Origin: Spirochaetales bacterium Spiro_12
GTDB taxonomy: Bacteria > Spirochaetota > Spirochaetia > Treponematales > Rectinemataceae
Reading direction: 5' to 3'
Assembly: GCA_001603165.1 (NCBI GenBank)
Contig: LVBN01000097.1
Location: 1-35,952 of the forward strand
DNA: 35,952 nt
Shown one piece after another: positions 16,133 to 24,119 of this stretch. Under the pieces are notes generated by a model, which saw nothing but the letters and a program-made list of their open reading frames with translations, made no database searches and was not told the DNA's origin. The translations under genes were made by a program, and so were the position numbers. Every line of letters starts with the position of its first letter. The stretch's first letter is position 1.

Positions 16133-17224
16133 TTATTCCTGGGGATGGAGTATGACCTTGACGGCCCCTCCCTTTCGCTCCCTGAAGACCGCCAGGGCGG
16201 TTTCGTACTCGTCCAGGGGGAAGCCGTGGGTAACCAGGGGTCTTAGATCCACCCTGTCCTTAGCCAGGAGACTCACCGCCCGGGCGACATTGGCCCTGCT
16301 TTCTCCCCGATTGGTGATTATATCCTTATCGTCGAGGGAGAGATTTTCGAGATCCACCTTTAGGGGCTTGTGGGCTATGGAGAGCATCAATATCTTCCCG
16401 TTCCGGCACGTGGCCTTGACGGCCAGATCCAATCCCGCCTGGGTGCCCGAGGATTCGATCGCGTAGTTGACGCCCAGACCCTTGGTATCGTCCAGGATCA
16501 CCTCCAGGGGGTCTTCCGCCGAAGCGTCTATCGTCCGCTGTACGCCGATTTTTTTCCCTACCTCGAGCCTGTCGGCCAGCACGTCGCTCAAATACACCTT
16601 GTCGGCGCTTAAGGCATTGGCGGCCGCGGCGGCCGCCAGACCCAGGGGGCCCGCGCCGATCACCAGCACCCGTTCGCCGGCGATATAACCGCCCAAGTTT
16701 TCTATGCCGTAGAGCACACAGCCCAGGTTGGTGACCAGACTGGCTTCGTCGAAGGACAGGGAATCGGGAATTTTATGGACCGTATTGATATGATTGACCA
16801 CATATTGGGCATAGGCCCCGGGGGTAACATGGCCGTTGCAACGATGGCCTTTAGCCCTGTTGCCGTAGTTGAGGCAGGATGTGTAGTCGCCGAGTCGGCA
16901 ATTCCGGCAGCGGCCGCAGCCCAGGTGGGCTTCCACGGTCACCCTGTCCCCTATTTCGAATTCGTCCACCGTGTCGCCCAGGGCGACCACGGTGCCCGAG
17001 TATTCGTGGCCCAGGATGGTCTCGCCGTAAGGACTTTGGCCGGGGAAGGGTTTTTCCATCATGCCCAGGTCGGAGCGGCAGATGGCGCAGGATTCGACCC
17101 TGATAAGGACGTCGTCCGGGCCGGGGCTGGGTACGGGGATGCGCCTCATTTCCAAGCGATTGGGGCCCAGGAGGACCACCGCCTTCATTGTCGAGGGGAG
17201 AGATGGGGGAGAAAGATTGTTCAT
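16133..17224 (-). CDS. zinc-dependent alcohol/polyol dehydrogenase (MDR), paralogue B, coupled to gntR
   Basis: 363 residues. Catalytic Cys49 (AICRSD), GHEYSG, the structural zinc lobe GCGRCRNCRLGDYTSC, then NYGN and VNHINTVHKIPD, and nucleotide motif VLVIGAGPLGLA. Much closer to the ADH at 4752-5828 than to the one at 5985-7010; both even share the C-terminal GESRANVARAVSLLA stretch, so they look like duplicates. Its ATG (17224-17222) overlaps the gntR stop as ATGA, so it is translated with the regulator. It would therefore be expressed from the regulator's promoter, likely autoregulated. Substrate by context: a polyol or sugar-acid hydroxyl. Confidence 0.93.
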   Translation of the reverse strand: MNNLSPPSLPSTMKAVVLLGPNRLEMRRIPVPSPGPDDVLIRVESCAICRSDLGMMEKPFPGQSPYGETILGHEYSGTVVALGDTVDEFEIGDRVTVEAHLGCGRCRNCRLGDYTSCLNYGNRAKGHRCNGHVTPGAYAQYVVNHINTVHKIPDSLSFDEASLVTNLGCVLYGIENLGGYIAGERVLVIGAGPLGLAAAAAANALSADKVYLSDVLADRLEVGKKIGVQRTIDASAEDPLEVILDDTKGLGVNYAIESSGTQAGLDLAVKATCRNGKILMLSIAHKPLKVDLENLSLDDKDIITNRGESRANVARAVSLLAKDRVDLRPLVTHGFPLDEYETALAVFRERKGGAVKVILHPQE

Positions 17225-17949
17225 TCTTGTTCTTCGACCTTTAGCCCGGCCCCGCTTTTGATAATTTGTTTCATCTCGTTTTCGATGTTATCGATATGAT
17301 CCCGCATTATCTTGCGAACTTCGTCGGCCTTGCCTTCCTTGATTCCCTTGAAAACCTTGCGGTGATAATCCAGGGAGTGGGGAATGATTCCCGGCCTGAG
17401 CTTGACCACTAATTCCTGGTTTTGGTGCATGTAGTGCTGAATAGAGGAATTGATCTCCAGGAGGATGTGGTTTCCGCAGGCGCTGAAAATCGCCCGGTGA
17501 TAATCCTCGTCGTGCACGATGAATTCTTTGTAGTTGTCGGCGGTTTCTTCCATTTTTGCCAGATGCCAGCCGATTTTTTCCAACTCCTCGGCTGTCGCGT
17601 TCTCCGCCGCCAGGGCGGCCGCCTCGGGTTCGATGATCCTGCGTACTTCGATGATCTTCTCCACGTCTCTATGCTTGTGGATCCGGTCGAGAAATCCCTC
17701 CATGAGATTGTTGGAGCTGGCGATGGAGGTAACGTAGGTGCTTTTGTTCCGTCGTTCGATGAGGCCGAGATAGACGAGCACCCGCAGGGCTTCGCGTACG
17801 GTACCGCGACCGACCCCCAGCTGCAGAGCAAGATTTTCCTCCGAAGGAAGTTGCTGCCCGGGCTTGAGCTTCTGTTTGAAGATCTGGTCTTTCAGGTATT
17901 CTATGATTTGCTCGGTAACGGAACTTCTATCGATCTTCGCGAACTTCAT
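17221..17949 (-). CDS. GntR-family transcriptional regulator, FadR subfamily with FCD domain
   Basis: 242 residues. N-terminal winged helix (about 9-75): LPSEENLALQLGVGRGTVREALRVLVYLGLIERR. C-terminal all-helical FCD ligand domain (about 95-230) with the metal/ligand set Asp147, His151 (DEDYH), His196 (DYHRKVF) and His218 (RDHIDNI); such regulators usually sense carboxylates or sugar acids. The ATG at 17949 has GAGGTG about 7 nt upstream; a GTG at 17958 overlaps that ribosome site and is less likely. Co-translated with ADH paralogue B. The FadR-type motif TnGTnnnACnA found at several promoters in this window, including its own, makes it the likely local master regulator, probably a repressor relieved by a pathway intermediate. 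Confidence 0.95.
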   Translation of the reverse strand: MKFAKIDRSSVTEQIIEYLKDQIFKQKLKPGQQLPSEENLALQLGVGRGTVREALRVLVYLGLIERRNKSTYVTSIASSNNLMEGFLDRIHKHRDVEKIIEVRRIIEPEAAALAAENATAEELEKIGWHLAKMEETADNYKEFIVHDEDYHRAIFSACGNHILLEINSSIQHYMHQNQELVVKLRPGIIPHSLDYHRKVFKGIKEGKADEVRKIMRDHIDNIENEMKQIIKSGAGLKVEEQE

Positions 17950-18017
17950 AACGAACACCTCTATTTCTTAGTGATCACTCGAGGCGCCTTTGTTTAAGGT
18001 CTCGGTATGCTATTATT

Positions 18018-18069
18018 GAATGATACAACTCGATGCGACCACTATATCATACAATACGATAAGGGGCAA
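18018..18069 (-). promoter_or_regulatory. gntR promoter with two degenerate FadR-type sites (autoregulation)
   Basis: Minus strand: TTGCCC (18064-18069), a 17-nt spacer, TATAGT (18041-18046). TTGTATGATAT (18044-18054) overlaps spacer and -10; TTGTATCATTC (18018-18028) lies downstream. Both keep one perfect TTGT arm and share AT in place of AC in the other arm. The degeneracy fits weaker autoregulation. Confidence 0.5.
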
Positions 18070-18181
18070 ATGGATTTTATATCCCACCATATGGGAACAA
18101 AAATAATTTTAAAATCCCTGTCGGATGGATACTTTTTTCTCTATTTAGTGTTTTTATATATGCCAGAACCATTATTAATGA

Positions 18182-18212
18182 TTGACAGGAGGCGGTTGTA
18201 GTACAGTATAAT
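18182..18212 (+). promoter_or_regulatory. ADH-tct operon promoter with FadR-type operator in the spacer
   Basis: TTGACA (18182-18187) and TATAAT (18207-18212) are perfect hexamers with a 19-nt spacer. TTGTAGTACAG (18196-18206), five of six fixed bases of TnGTnnnACnA, fills the spacer next to the -10 box, so repressor and polymerase would compete. Confidence 0.75.
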
Positions 18213-18223
18213 AAGCCTATCTT

Positions 18224-18273
18224 GGAACCGACCGCTGTCAGGCTGAAGACAGTACCACGCCAGAAACGGTTCC
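18224..18273 (+). other. structured 5' leader of the ADH-tct operon
   Basis: GGAACCG (18224-18230) pairs with CGGTTCC (18267-18273), enclosing CTGTC/GACAG (18235-18239, 18248-18252). It lies just after the promoter and 41 nt before the ADH start. Could stabilise or regulate the message; resembles no riboswitch I recognise. Confidence 0.35.
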
Positions 18274-18314
18274 CGCTGTTTAACCACAGATATAATCATT
18301 TACTTGGAGGTCCT

Positions 18315-19382
18315 ATGAGCCACCCTACCATGATGCGCGCGGCTGTTCTCCACGATTGGAACGACATACGCATCGAGCAGCGACCTGTCCCCGCGCCGGG
18401 ACCGGGCGAAGTCCTCATCAAGATCGAGTCTTGCTCAATCTGCGGCGGTGACGTGAAGATCGTCACCAGGGGCATGATCAAGCAGCCCCCTATGGGTACT
18501 TTTATCATCGGCCACGAGTACGCGGGTACTATCGTCGAACTGGGCGAGGCGGTGGACGAGTTCGTCTTGGGAGACAGGGTGACCGTCGAGGTGCACAAGG
18601 GCTGCGGGCGTTGTCGCAATTGCATCGACGGCAAGTATACCGCCTGCCTCAATTACGGCAATCTGGCCAAGGGACATAGGGCTAACGGCTTCACTACCAA
18701 TGGCGGTTTCGCCGAGTACGCGGTGAATCACGTGAATACCATCAGCAAGATTCCCGACAATATTTCCTTCGACGAGGCAACGATCATCACCACCGCGGGC
18801 ACCGCTCTCTTCGGTATCGAGCATACCGGCGGTTTCGTGGCCGGCGACTCGGTGGCCGTGGTAGGCCCCGGAGCCATCGGGCTCATGGCCGTTCAGTGCG
18901 CCAAGGCCCTGGGGGCTGGCAAGGTTATTCTCACCGGCACCAGGGACGAGCGGTTGAACCTCGGGAAAAAACTGGGCGCCGATGTGGTGATCAATCTGAA
19001 CAAGGAAGATCCCATCGCGGCGGTAAAGCGGGAGACCGGAGGCTACGGCGCCGATCTTGTGCTGCTCACCGCGGGCAACAGCGCCAGCCTCCAGCAGGCT
19101 ATCCGTGTTGTGCGCAAGGGCGGGGATATCGTCCTGGTGGCCCATTTCGAGGACACGGTCTCCGCTGACCTCGGTATCTGCGTGCAGAATTCCAACAACC
19201 TCTATACGGTCCGGGGCGAGGGCAAGCGCTGTGTACACAGGGCTCTTGAGCTGATGCGGATGGGCAAGATCCAGGCTAAGGATCTGCTCACCCATTCCTA
19301 TCCCCTGGATCAGATTCAGGAGGCGTTCAGGGTGTTTATGGCCAGGGAGGGCGGGGCGATCCGCATCGTCCTTCATCCCTGA
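18315..19382 (+). CDS. zinc-dependent alcohol/polyol dehydrogenase (MDR), paralogue C
   Basis: 355 residues. Catalytic Cys43 (SICGGD), GHEYAG, the structural zinc lobe GCGRCRNCIDGKYTAC, NYGN, VNHVNTISKIPD and Rossmann motif VAVVGPGAIGLM. Third member of the paralogue set with 4752-5828 and 16133-17224, more diverged than those two are from each other. TTGGAGG lies 4 nt before the ATG at 18315, followed by a second in-frame ATG a few codons on; open frame upstream of 18315 belongs to the leader. First gene of a six-gene operon (TIM barrel, tctC, tctB, tctA, cupin). Confidence 0.92.
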   Translation: MSHPTMMRAAVLHDWNDIRIEQRPVPAPGPGEVLIKIESCSICGGDVKIVTRGMIKQPPMGTFIIGHEYAGTIVELGEAVDEFVLGDRVTVEVHKGCGRCRNCIDGKYTACLNYGNLAKGHRANGFTTNGGFAEYAVNHVNTISKIPDNISFDEATIITTAGTALFGIEHTGGFVAGDSVAVVGPGAIGLMAVQCAKALGAGKVILTGTRDERLNLGKKLGADVVINLNKEDPIAAVKRETGGYGADLVLLTAGNSASLQQAIRVVRKGGDIVLVAHFEDTVSADLGICVQNSNNLYTVRGEGKRCVHRALELMRMGKIQAKDLLTHSYPLDQIQEAFRVFMAREGGAIRIVLHP

Positions 19383-19411
19383 GGTAATAAAAATTTTTAA
19401 AGGAGAAAAGC

Positions 19412-20332
19412 GTGGATAACATGTCTATCTACCGGTACATGGATGTCGGCATCGTGCATTTCAAGGCCTTCCCCGAGATCGTGAACGGGGAGGGGCCTAT
19501 CGTCGAGAGCCTGGAGAAGATCATCGAGGACGATTTCTGGACCGCCATCGAGGTGGGGTGGATAAAGGACGACAAAAAGCGCCAGGAAGTGCGCACCCTG
19601 CTGGAGGTATCGGGCCTGCGGGTCTGCTACGCCACCCAGCCCAGGGTGTTCGGCCAGAAACTCAACCTCAGCTCCCTGGATCCCAAGGAGCGCAGGGCGG
19701 GCATCAATGGGGTAAAGAAGGGTATCGAGGAAGCATACCACCTGGGGGCCACCTCCATTCGCGTGCTTTCGGGCAAAGACCCCGGGGACGAAAAGCGGGA
19801 AGAGGCCAAGAAGATTTTCGCCGAAAGCCTCATGGAGCTCTGCGAGTTCACCAAGGAATTCGGGGATGCCAAGCTTTACATGAAAATATTCGACCGGGAC
19901 CAGGACAAGAAGGCCTTGATCGGCCATTTCAAGGACGCCGCCGACGTGCTGGATATGGTGGCTCCCCACTACGACAATTTCGGCTCCCTGGCCGACCTGT
20001 CCCATTTCCCTCTGCTGGGAGAAAAACCCGAGGAAGCGATTCCCCTGGTGGACAAGTATCCCATGCACTTCCACATCGGCAATTGCATCATGAGGGATTG
20101 GAGGCATCCGCTCTATGGCGATCTCCAGCCCAGGTTCAATATCGCCGACGGCGAGATCTGGACCAAGGACGTGAGGAATTATTTCCGACTTTTGCTTGAC
20201 CGCAAGCTTCTCAGGCCGGAAAACAAGCCCGTCATGAGCGTCGAGGTACGGCCCCTGCTCTACCAGGAGTCCTCGGCGGCCATCATCGCCCAGGCCAAAA
20301 GGGTCATCAAAACCGCCTGGGCCGAAATTTAA
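19412..20332 (+). CDS. TIM-barrel protein, sugar phosphate isomerase/epimerase (xylose isomerase-like) type
   Basis: 306 residues. Alternating strand/helix pattern with likely metal ligands at C-terminal strand ends: Glu47 in AIEVGW, LADLSHFPL (Asp and His), HFHIGN (His) and SVEVRP (Glu). This ligand set is typical of the AP endonuclease 2/xylose isomerase-like superfamily, which isomerises or epimerises sugars, keto sugars or inosose-like compounds. The start is the GTG at 19412, six nt after AGGAG; the ATG at 19421 is too far from it. It follows the ADH by 29 nt. The order dehydrogenase then isomerase fits oxidation of a polyol or sugar followed by isomerisation of the keto product. Confidence 0.8.
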   Translation: MDNMSIYRYMDVGIVHFKAFPEIVNGEGPIVESLEKIIEDDFWTAIEVGWIKDDKKRQEVRTLLEVSGLRVCYATQPRVFGQKLNLSSLDPKERRAGINGVKKGIEEAYHLGATSIRVLSGKDPGDEKREEAKKIFAESLMELCEFTKEFGDAKLYMKIFDRDQDKKALIGHFKDAADVLDMVAPHYDNFGSLADLSHFPLLGEKPEEAIPLVDKYPMHFHIGNCIMRDWRHPLYGDLQPRFNIADGEIWTKDVRNYFRLLLDRKLLRPENKPVMSVEVRPLLYQESSAAIIAQAKRVIKTAWAEI

Positions 20333-20344
20333 TTTGTTTCTGAG

Positions 20345-20380
20345 CCGGCATTTTTCGCAGCAACTTGCGAAAAATGCCGG
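20345..20380 (+). repeat. 15-bp hairpin before tctC
   Basis: CCGGCATTTTTCGCA (20345-20359) pairs perfectly with 20366-20380. A second short stem GGCCGCT/AGCGGCC with loop TTTG follows at about 20390-20408, then TTTAAAA. Together they may reduce read-through from the upstream genes or protect the abundant tctC message. Confidence 0.6.
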
Positions 20381-20432
20381 TATTGCGCGGGCCGCTTTTG
20401 AGCGGCCTTTAAAAATTGCATCGGAGGAAAGA

Positions 20433-21398
20433 ATGAAGTCCAACACCAAAAGGATTATTGCTCTGCTCCTGGTTATCGCGGCGGTCGCCGCTCCCTTGGC
20501 GGCTCAGGCCAAGAAGTATCCGACCAAGGCCATTGAAGTTACCTGCCTCTTTGGACCCGGCAGCGCGGCCGACCTTATCGCCCGCAAGTTCTCGGATCTG
20601 GCCCAGGGCTACCTCGGGCAGCCCCTTCCCGTGGTCAACCGCACCGGCGGCGGCCAGGCTATCGGGTACAACTATGTGAAGAACCAGAGGCCCGACGGGT
20701 ATAACGTCATCTGGACCTCCAACGGAATCTTCACCGCCTACTATCAGGGCAACATCGATTTCAAACATGAGGCCTTCACCCATATCGCCCAGGTTTCCTA
20801 CGAGCCGGTGTCCATCGCCGTCAAGTACGACGCGCCCTGGAAGACCGTCAAGGAATTTATGGATTATATCAAGGCCAATCCCGGCAAGGTGAGGATCGGC
20901 AACTCCGGCGCGGGCACCTTTACCCACCTGACCGCCGCTGCGCTGGAGAACGAAGCAGGTTCCAGGGTGGTCCACGTTCCCTTCGGCAAAGGCCTCGCCT
21001 TCGCCAGCCTCTTGGGCGGCCAGATCGAAGCCACCATTCAGCTTCCCTCGGAAGTCGAAGGTCAGTACAAGGCTAAGCAGGTGAGAATTCTGGCGGTCAC
21101 CGGCGCCGACCGCGTGGAAAGCATGCCCGATGTTCCCACCCTCAAGGAGTCCGGCTATCCTCTGGAACTGATTCTCTGGAGAGGTCTCGCTGTTCCCAAG
21201 GGCACCCCGGCCGATGTGGTCCAGACCTTGGTAGAGGCCACCAGGAAGGTGGTGGAGAGCCAGGAGTTCAAGGCTTTCGCCAAGACCGTGGCCATCATTC
21301 CCTCGTTCAAGACCGGGTCTGAGTTCCAGGCCTTCCTGGATCAGGACGACAAAACCAACGCCGTGCTCATGAAGCAGACCGGCACCAGCAACCGCTAG
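20433..21398 (+). CDS. tctC: tripartite tricarboxylate transporter substrate-binding protein TctC (Bug family)
   Basis: 321 residues. Sec signal peptide MKSNTKRIIALLLVIAAVAAPLAAQA, then the Bug-family start YPTKAIEVTCLFGPGSAADLIARKFSD and the RTGGGQAIGYNYV loop that cradles a carboxylate. Later NSGAGTFTHLTAAALENEAG and VPFGKGLAFASLLGGQIEA are typical. Binds a carboxylated compound in the periplasm and feeds TctBA. TCGGAGG lies before the ATG at 20433; the open frame upstream runs through hairpins and is not used. Followed by a terminator-like hairpin and then tctB, tctA. Confidence 0.95.
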   Translation: MKSNTKRIIALLLVIAAVAAPLAAQAKKYPTKAIEVTCLFGPGSAADLIARKFSDLAQGYLGQPLPVVNRTGGGQAIGYNYVKNQRPDGYNVIWTSNGIFTAYYQGNIDFKHEAFTHIAQVSYEPVSIAVKYDAPWKTVKEFMDYIKANPGKVRIGNSGAGTFTHLTAAALENEAGSRVVHVPFGKGLAFASLLGGQIEATIQLPSEVEGQYKAKQVRILAVTGADRVESMPDVPTLKESGYPLELILWRGLAVPKGTPADVVQTLVEATRKVVESQEFKAFAKTVAIIPSFKTGSEFQAFLDQDDKTNAVLMKQTGTSNR

Positions 21399-21428
21399 TG
21401 TTTTCCAGGGCGTGATTTTGTTTATTCG

Positions 21429-21464
21429 CGGGGCCCGGGCGGGCGTTCCGGGCCCCGTTTTTTA
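21429..21464 (+). terminator. intercistronic attenuating terminator between tctC and tctB
   Basis: CGGGGCCCGG (21429-21438) pairs with CCGGGCCCCG (21448-21457) and is followed by six T (21458-21463). It sits 12 nt before tctB, so it probably stops most transcripts after tctC and lets a fraction continue. Confidence 0.75.
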
Positions 21465-21475
21465 TGGAGTTATAA

Positions 21476-22024
21476 ATGAAGAATTCCGACAGGTATGTGT
21501 CGATCGTCCTGCTTGGACTGGCGGGACTTTGGGCATATCTCACCTTCCAAATCAAGGCCAACTCTCTTCCGGGGGCGCCGGGACCTCGATTTTTTCCCCT
21601 GGTCATTATCGCTGTCCTGGCGCTCCTGGCGCTTGCGCTTTTGATCGGTTCCTTCAAGAAGGGCGCGGTATCAAAACCGGTGGCCGCTAAGAAACAAGAC
21701 ACGAAGATGGCTGATATCGTGGCCTCCCAGGCCGCCGCCGCGGCGCCCGGCAAAGGAGTCTGCGAGGAGTTCGAGGAGCCCAAGCCTGTTCCCCTCAAGA
21801 TGCTGTATTCTTTTATCGCTATTTTCCTCTACGCGGTGTTGACAGGCCTTATCGGCTTCTATGTGGCCACGGTCCCCTTCGTGTTCGTGATCATCAAACT
21901 CATTATGAACACAAAAAGCTGGCTCAAGTCGATCATCGCGACCGTGGTGATAACCGGTGCCGTGTACTTGGTTTTCACGGTCTTTTTCAAGCTTTCGCTT
22001 CCCAGCGGCTCGCTGTGGTACTGA
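21476..22024 (+). CDS. tctB: tripartite tricarboxylate transporter small permease TctB
   Basis: 182 residues with four membrane segments in two pairs: DRYVSIVLLGLAGLWAYLTF, FPLVIIAVLALLALALLIGSF, then after an Ala/Lys-rich cytoplasmic loop of about 50 residues, MLYSFIAIFLYAVLTGLIGFYVA and SIIATVVITGAVYLVFTVFFKL. The GAPGPRFFPLV segment before TM2 is the TctB family mark. Lies 9 nt before tctA; TTATGGAGTT provides the ribosome site. Confidence 0.92.
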   Translation: MKNSDRYVSIVLLGLAGLWAYLTFQIKANSLPGAPGPRFFPLVIIAVLALLALALLIGSFKKGAVSKPVAAKKQDTKMADIVASQAAAAAPGKGVCEEFEEPKPVPLKMLYSFIAIFLYAVLTGLIGFYVATVPFVFVIIKLIMNTKSWLKSIIATVVITGAVYLVFTVFFKLSLPSGSLWY

Positions 22025-22033
22025 GGTAAAACT

Positions 22034-23503
22034 ATGGAAGCAATACTTCAAGCATTCGGCGCGGCGCTGCAGTTAAAGGTCATCCTCATGATGATCCTCG
22101 GCGCAGTGGTGGGTATCGTGTTCGGGGCTATCCCCGGCCTCACCTACTCCATGGGGATCATTCTCGTTCTCCCTCTCACCTTCAATCTGGATCCTCTGGC
22201 GGCCATCACCCTGCTGCTGGGCGTCTATGTGGGCGGAATGACCGGTGGATCGGTTTCGGCTATTATTCTTGGCATTCCGGGGACTCCTTCGGCGGCGGCC
22301 ACCTGCCTGGACGGGCACAGGCTGGCCAAGGAAGGCAAGGCCGGCAAGGCCTTGGGCACCGCGGTATTCTCCGCCACCATCGGCGGTCTTATCTCGGTGT
22401 TGATTCTGGTGGTCGTAGCCCCCATCATCGCCAAATTCGCCCTCAAGTTCGGGCCTGCGGAGATTTTCGCCCTGGTGTTCTTCGGTTTCTCCGCCATCGC
22501 GGGAATATCTTCGGGCAAGGTGATTAAGGGGCTGATTTCCGGCATGATCGGTCTTCTGGTCATGACCATGGGCATGGATCCGGTGATGGGCGTGAAACGC
22601 TACACCTTCGGCTCCATCAACCTCCTGGGTGGCGTGGACGTGCTGTCTTTCATGATCGGCATGTTCGCCATTCCCCAGATCGTCGAAGCCTTCGCCACCG
22701 ATGAGTCGGCGATAAAGCGCAAGCTGGATACCAATGTCTCCATGTCCTTCCCGACGTTCAAGGAAATAAAGGGTCTAGCCAGTACTATCCTGAAGTCTGC
22801 GCTCATAGGCGTGGGCATCGGCGCCATCCCGGGCACGGGCGGACCGATCGCGGCCTTCCTGGGCTACGACCAGGCCAAGCGCAAGGCCTGCTCCGATGAG
22901 CCCACTCTGGACTGCGTGGCCGGCCCCGAGGCGGCCCATAACGGCGTTACCGGCGGCGCCCTGATTCCCATGCTTACCCTGGGTATTCCCGGCGACCCCG
23001 CCACGGCCATTCTTCTGGGAGCTCTTCTTATCCACGGTTTAAAACCGGGCCCCCTGCTCTTCCAGGAGAACTCGGGCTTCGTCTATGGAATCTATGCGAC
23101 GCTCTTTATCATCAATATCCTGGTATTTTCCATCCAGAGCTTCGGCATCCGTTTCTTCGTAAAGGTGCTGGACTTCAAGAAGTCCTATCTCTACACCACC
23201 ATCATGGTCCTCTGCGTGATCGGCTCCTACTCGTCCCACAACAACATGTTCGATGTCTTCACCATGTTCGCCGCGGGGCTTATCGGATTCTTCATGCAGA
23301 AATTCGGATTTCCCGTGGCGCCGACGATTCTGGCGCTGGTACTCGGACCGACGATGGAGGATTCCTTCCGCAGGGCGCTCATTCTTTCCCAGGGCAATTT
23401 CGCCACCTTCGTGGCCAGCCCGATCAGTATCGTATTTTATGCCTTCACGGCTTTCGTGCTTGTAAGCCAGGTACGGCGCAAGAAAAAGACGAAGAAGGCC
23501 TGA
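22034..23503 (+). CDS. tctA: tripartite tricarboxylate transporter large permease TctA
   Basis: 489 residues, about 11-12 membrane segments. The near-invariant TctA block GGMTGGSVSAIILGIPGTPSAAATCLDGHRLAKEGKAGKALG is at about residues 68-110, and a second inverted-repeat copy, TGGALIPMLTLGIPGDPATAILLGALLIHG, is near 315-345. Carries the substrate across the inner membrane, driven by an ion gradient. Translation start at 22034 with TGAGGTAA upstream; the message continues to a cupin gene after a hairpin. Confidence 0.96.
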   Translation: MEAILQAFGAALQLKVILMMILGAVVGIVFGAIPGLTYSMGIILVLPLTFNLDPLAAITLLLGVYVGGMTGGSVSAIILGIPGTPSAAATCLDGHRLAKEGKAGKALGTAVFSATIGGLISVLILVVVAPIIAKFALKFGPAEIFALVFFGFSAIAGISSGKVIKGLISGMIGLLVMTMGMDPVMGVKRYTFGSINLLGGVDVLSFMIGMFAIPQIVEAFATDESAIKRKLDTNVSMSFPTFKEIKGLASTILKSALIGVGIGAIPGTGGPIAAFLGYDQAKRKACSDEPTLDCVAGPEAAHNGVTGGALIPMLTLGIPGDPATAILLGALLIHGLKPGPLLFQENSGFVYGIYATLFIINILVFSIQSFGIRFFVKVLDFKKSYLYTTIMVLCVIGSYSSHNNMFDVFTMFAAGLIGFFMQKFGFPVAPTILALVLGPTMEDSFRRALILSQGNFATFVASPISIVFYAFTAFVLVSQVRRKKKTKKA

Positions 23504-23510
23504 CCGAGGA

Positions 23511-23542
23511 CGGCCCAAAAAGTCGGACGACTTTTTGGGCCG
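23511..23542 (+). repeat. 14-15 bp hairpin between tctA and cupin
   Basis: CGGCCCAAAAAGTCG (23511-23525) and its complement (23528-23542) pair around a very short loop. No T-run follows; probably a stabiliser or partial stop. Confidence 0.5.
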
Positions 23543-23573
23543 CGGCGGAACAAAAAAACTCAGGAGTAACACT

Positions 23574-23963
23574 ATGGGTCAGAAATTAGCATTCACCATG
23601 GACGACGCCATCAAGGGAGTCGCCCACCACGGCAAGGTGGAAGTCAATATCCTCATCAACGAGGATACCTGCGGCGCCAAGAGCTTTTCGCTTCTGGTGA
23701 ACAAGATCAAGCCCGCCGATACCTGCCAGCAGGAGGGCACCAAGGGCCACTCCCACGAGATCGAGCATGGCGTGTACTGTCTTTCCGGCGTCGGCTCCAT
23801 CACCATCGGCGAGGATACCTATCCCTTGCTGCCCGGCACCGCCGTGTTCGTGCCTTCCCAGAAGCTGCACTATCTGACCAACCTCGATCCCAAGGAGGAT
23901 CTGGTCTATATCATCATGTATGTCCCGGCGGGAGAGGAAAAGCTTCTTTTGGCCAAGGGTTGA
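23574..23963 (+). CDS. cupin-domain protein
   Basis: 129 residues, a single small cupin barrel. Motif 1 contains GHSHEIEHGVYCL (His59, His61, Glu64/His65) and motif 2 PGTAVFVPSQKLHYL (His99), which supply a metal site. Such stand-alone cupins in sugar clusters act as isomerases, oxidases or ligand-binding proteins. The start ATG at 23574 has CAGGAG upstream; frame upstream of it is not coding. It is the last gene of the ADH-tct operon before a strong terminator. A second, different cupin ends the TRAP operon (29427-29765). Confidence 0.85.
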   Translation: MGQKLAFTMDDAIKGVAHHGKVEVNILINEDTCGAKSFSLLVNKIKPADTCQQEGTKGHSHEIEHGVYCLSGVGSITIGEDTYPLLPGTAVFVPSQKLHYLTNLDPKEDLVYIIMYVPAGEEKLLLAKG

Positions 23964-24032
23964 TGCGCATTTGGCGCTGCGGCGCGGAGGGGGTCGGGAG
24001 ACCCGGACCGCGGCGCTGTCGCGGTATACGAA

Positions 24033-24069
24033 GAGGCCGTCCTGGAAGCTTCCAGGACGACCTCTTTTT
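24033..24069 (+). terminator. rho-independent terminator of the ADH-tct-cupin operon
   Basis: GAGGCCGTCCTGGA pairs (one mismatch) with TCCAGGACGACCTC around AGCT and is followed by TTTTT (24065-24069). Confidence 0.85.
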
Positions 24070-24119
24070 GTTATCCGCCTTAGGCCTTGGTCGGCGCCGG
24101 ATGGCGGCCGGCGCAAGGA

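Larger units (their letters stand above)
17950..18314. other. AT-rich intergenic control region between gntR and the ADH-tct operon
   Basis: 365 bp without a gene, clearly more AT-rich than the flanks. It holds the gntR promoter with two degenerate operators (18018-18069), the plus-strand operon promoter (18182-18212), a stem-loop leader (18224-18273), and a 10-bp palindrome AGTGATCACT (17970-17979) in the gntR leader. A 64-codon open frame at 18007-18201 lacks a ribosome site and crosses the promoters, so I do not call it. Confidence 0.7.

Noticed and set aside
18007-18201. 64-codon frame in the gntR/ADH control region
   Set aside because: No ribosome site, crosses both promoters, and its composition matches non-coding AT-rich DNA.
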